From an uncultured Anaerobutyricum sp. (lineage in GTDB: Bacteria; Bacillota; Clostridia; Lachnospirales; Lachnospiraceae), in contig CAKREJ010000070.1 in assembly GCA_934317185.1 (NCBI GenBank), forward strand, positions 1 through 8,293: DNA of 8,293 nucleotides. The letters run 5' to 3'. This document shows positions 7,351 through 8,293 of the stretch, one piece after another. The position numbers and the translations under genes are program-made. Within the stretch, counting starts at the first letter, position 1. Every line of letters starts with the position of its first letter. The notes beneath the pieces are model-generated. The model searched no databases and was not told the origin of the DNA. It worked only from the letters and a program-made list of their open reading frames with translations.

Positions 7351-7815
7351 ATGAACAATGTAAGAGAAACAATAAATACAATGTTAGTAAAGACTTTCCA
7401 TGAGATTTTAGAACTGGAAGAGAAGGCCATTATTACAGATGAATTTTCTGATATCAGTAATAATGATATGCATATCATAGAAGCCATCGGACTTGGGGAA
7501 GGTGCACGTATGAGCGTAGTAGCCAGACGACTCAATATTACAGTAGGTTCACTTACTACCTCTATGAACAGTCTTGTAAATAAAGGGTATGTAGCGAGAG
7601 CCAGAAGTGAGAAGGACAGACGAGTTGTTAACGTTTATCTTCTTGAAAAGGGAATTGCAGCTTATAAACATCACGAAGAATTTCATGAAAAGATGTTAGA
7701 TGCTATTATGGAAACCTTAAGTCCGGAAGAACTTGTTGTCTGGGCGAAGTCCTGTGACCGTTTGACCCAGTTTTTAAAATCCTACGACAAAAGCCACATT
7801 AAAAAGGCAAAATAA
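7351..7815 (+). CDS. fabT: MarR-family transcriptional regulator, FabT-like
   Basis: The 154-aa winged helix-turn-helix protein has normal MarR length. An N-terminal dimerisation helix (about 5-28) leads into the wHTH (about 35-100). The putative recognition helix is near TVGSLTTSMNSLVNKGY (64-80), and the wing starts at SEKDRRVV (86-93). The C-terminal helices (about 103-147) complete the dimer interface. Several stretches resemble streptococcal FabT, as I recall it: DISNNDMHIIEAIG (34-47), GSLTTSMNSL, RSEKDRRVV and the LSPEEL near 123-128. FabT is known to repress FASII genes in streptococci with acyl-ACP as co-repressor, so this protein probably controls the neighbouring fab genes. There fabT lies at the 5' end of the cluster, while here it is at the 3' end with its own likely promoter. 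The ATG at 7351 follows AAGGTGAG (7334-7341). The symbol is assigned by resemblance and context. Confidence 0.82.
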   Translation: MNNVRETINTMLVKTFHEILELEEKAIITDEFSDISNNDMHIIEAIGLGEGARMSVVARRLNITVGSLTTSMNSLVNKGYVARARSEKDRRVVNVYLLEKGIAAYKHHEEFHEKMLDAIMETLSPEELVVWAKSCDRLTQFLKSYDKSHIKKAK

Positions 7816-7835
7816 AAAGTGAAAAAAGGAATTTT

Positions 7836-7863
7836 TTGATACCTGTTTGCATAAGCTTATAAT
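7836..7863 (+). promoter_or_regulatory. Promoter-like hexamers embedded in the terminator hairpin
   Basis: TTGATA (7836-7841) and TATAAT (7858-7863) are separated by 16 nt, a near-consensus sigma-A pair. They lie within the terminator stem-loop, so a transcript starting near 7870 would run into the M56-like leader. It may be chance in AT-rich DNA. Confidence 0.3.
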
Positions 7864-7879
7864 GTAGACAGGTATTTTT
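7839..7879 (+). terminator. Rho-independent terminator after the FabT-like gene
   Basis: ATACCTGT (7839-7846) pairs perfectly with ACAGGTAT (7868-7875). Allowing two G-U pairs, the stem extends inward to 14 bp (7839-7852 with 7862-7875) around a 9-nt loop. A short T run ends at 7879. The hairpin begins 24 nt after the MarR stop codon, where the transcription unit is expected to end. Confidence 0.8.
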
Positions 7880-7902
7880 GTGTATCCGCTCATTTTTTGT
7901 TG

Positions 7903-7989
7903 AAAAAAGTCCTAAAATGTATCTAAAAACGATACAAAAATAAAAGGAAACATGAATGTAAAAAATAAACCTTAAAAAATAAAGAAAAA
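7903..7989. other. Phased A-tracts, likely intrinsically curved DNA
   Basis: Runs of four to six A begin at 7903, 7914, 7925, 7936, 7960, 7974 and 7985. The first four are exactly 11 bp apart and the last two are 11 bp apart, close to the helical repeat. In-phase A-tracts bend DNA. This stretch lies just upstream of a TATAAT box at 8016 and may stimulate that promoter or bind nucleoid proteins. The motif AAAAATAAA also occurs three times (7936, 7961 and 7975). The 247-nt gap it lies in has no supportable gene. Confidence 0.5.
7918..7936. repeat. TGTATC/GATACA inverted repeat
   Basis: TGTATC (7918-7923) and GATACA (7931-7936) form a 6-bp inverted repeat with a 7-nt spacer. A second TGTATC lies at 7881-7886. 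It may be a protein-binding site, but it does not match the TACAnnTGTA-type dyad of BlaI/MecI operators. Confidence 0.35.
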
Positions 7990-8001
7990 GTGTTTATTTT
8001 T
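7961..8001. repeat. 10-bp perfect inverted repeat upstream of the M56-like gene
   Basis: AAAAATAAAC (7961-7970) is the exact reverse complement of GTTTATTTTT (7992-8001), with a 21-nt spacer. The stem is almost entirely A-T, so it is weak as an RNA hairpin or terminator. Its right arm lies where the -35 region of the 8016 promoter would be, so a role as operator is possible. Function unknown. Confidence 0.45.
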
Positions 8002-8015
8002 ATTTGGATATAGTG

Positions 8016-8021
8016 TATAAT
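8016..8021 (+). promoter_or_regulatory. -10 box of the likely M56-like gene promoter
   Basis: A perfect TATAAT lies 41 nt before the start codon at 8063. The best -35 at 17-nt spacing is a poor TTTATT (7993-7998), so the promoter would be weak or activator-dependent, or helped by the curved A-tract DNA upstream. The predicted leader would be about 35 nt long. Confidence 0.45.
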
Positions 8022-8047
8022 AAACCAAAAGATAATTAGCACAAGAT

Positions 8048-8054
8048 AAGGAGG
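8048..8054 (+). promoter_or_regulatory. Ribosome binding site of the M56-like gene
   Basis: AAGGAGG is a full anti-Shine-Dalgarno match 8 nt upstream of the ATG at 8063. It fixes the start of the truncated last gene. Confidence 0.85.
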
Positions 8055-8062
8055 AGGGTCAT

Positions 8063-8293
8063 ATGCTATCATTGTATTCATTAATATGGACATTTTTAAT
8101 AAGCTGTCCCATAATTCTCCTCATATTTATTTTAAGGAGAAGGTCAGATTATCTGAATCGATATGGTGTGACCTTTATTTTGATTCTTTACATATTTTGT
8201 ACGGTAAGAATGTTGATTCCGGTAGAATTTCCGGAACATCAGAAGATTATACGAGATCCGTACTTGTTTTCGTATATTATGAAGGTTTATGCA
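8063..8293 (+). CDS. Membrane protein N-terminus, BlaR1/MecR1-like (M56 family) peptidase, partial at right edge
   Basis: An open frame of 77 codons runs from an ATG with a strong ribosome binding site to the end of the window. A first hydrophobic segment covers about residues 5-24, followed by the positive cluster R25-R26-R27, then a second hydrophobic segment at about 34-51 ending in TVRMLIPVEFP (47-57). This arrangement, and the R-x-L-x-P-x-E-F pattern after the second helix, resembles the start of clostridial BlaR1/MecR1-type M56 membrane metallopeptidases, which sense beta-lactams or envelope stress. The diagnostic zinc motif HExxH would lie beyond the edge, so the family call rests on the N-terminus alone. 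These genes are usually preceded by a BlaI/MecI-type repressor gene. None is seen here, as the preceding gene is the MarR regulator. That this is a membrane protein gene is well supported; the family is less certain. Confidence 0.65.
   Translation, partial: MLSLYSLIWTFLISCPIILLIFILRRRSDYLNRYGVTFILILYIFCTVRMLIPVEFPEHQKIIRDPYLFSYIMKVYA

Noticed and set aside
7822..7837. A6-GGAA-T6 hairpin just after the MarR stop as a terminator
   Set aside because: The stem is only A-T pairs and would be weak. The GC-containing 14-bp stem at 7839-7875 is the better terminator.
7881..7936. BlaI/MecI operator upstream of the M56-like gene
   Set aside because: TGTATC and GATACA resemble half-sites, but the spacing and centre do not fit the TACAnnTGTA-type dyad.
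7952..7975. Possible 7-codon leader peptide in the M56-like leader
   Set aside because: AAAAGGAAA precedes the ATG, but the predicted promoter at 8016 lies downstream of it, and such short frames are common in AT-rich DNA.
1..8293. CRISPR array, tRNA/rRNA gene, insertion sequence or transposase
   Set aside because: No regularly spaced repeats, RNA gene signatures, terminal inverted repeats or transposase frames were seen. The window is nearly all core-metabolism coding sequence.

Overview
The window is most likely from a low-GC Gram-positive anaerobe of the Clostridia, probably Lachnospiraceae. The grounds are a moderately AT-rich composition, strong AGGAG-type ribosome binding sites, a Streptococcus/Clostridia-type type II fatty acid synthesis (FASII) gene order, a single-chain AccD-AccA fusion, and a FabT-like MarR regulator. 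This placement is inferred from gene content, since no rRNA or other phylogenetic marker is present.

Layout: positions 1-6108 hold the 3' part of a tightly packed plus-strand FASII operon, fabG-fabF-accB-fabZ-accC-accDA. Gaps run from 6 to 56 nt, and accC and accDA overlap by 1 nt. The usual upstream members (fabH, acpP, fabK, fabD) would lie before base 1. After a 63-nt gap comes a flavin enzyme of the nitronate monooxygenase/FabK-like family with a cysteine-rich C-terminus (6172-7239). A promoter-like element overlaps its stop codon. A 111-nt gap follows with a perfect 7-2-7 palindrome, then a FabT-like MarR regulator (7351-7815). A hairpin terminator (7839-7879) closes the block. The 247-nt gap from 7816 to 8062 is very AT-rich, with phased A-tracts, inverted repeats and a -10-like box. 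It leads to the start of a membrane protein resembling the BlaR1/MecR1 (M56) family, which runs off the right edge.

How it works together: AccB carries biotin, AccC carboxylates it, and AccDA transfers the carboxyl group to acetyl-CoA to make malonyl-CoA. FabF condenses malonyl-ACP with acyl-ACP, FabG reduces the 3-ketoacyl-ACP, and FabZ dehydrates the 3-hydroxyacyl-ACP. The enoyl reduction step is not clearly encoded here, and the NMO-like protein is not a convincing FabK. The MarR protein is probably the FabT-type repressor of the pathway, placed here at the 3' end of the cluster.

This is mostly core metabolism. I see no CRISPR, mobile element, RNA gene or obviously new multi-gene system. 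The points worth a second look are the cysteine cluster of the NMO-like enzyme, the regulatory DNA around the MarR gene, and the structured AT-rich leader of the M56-like gene.
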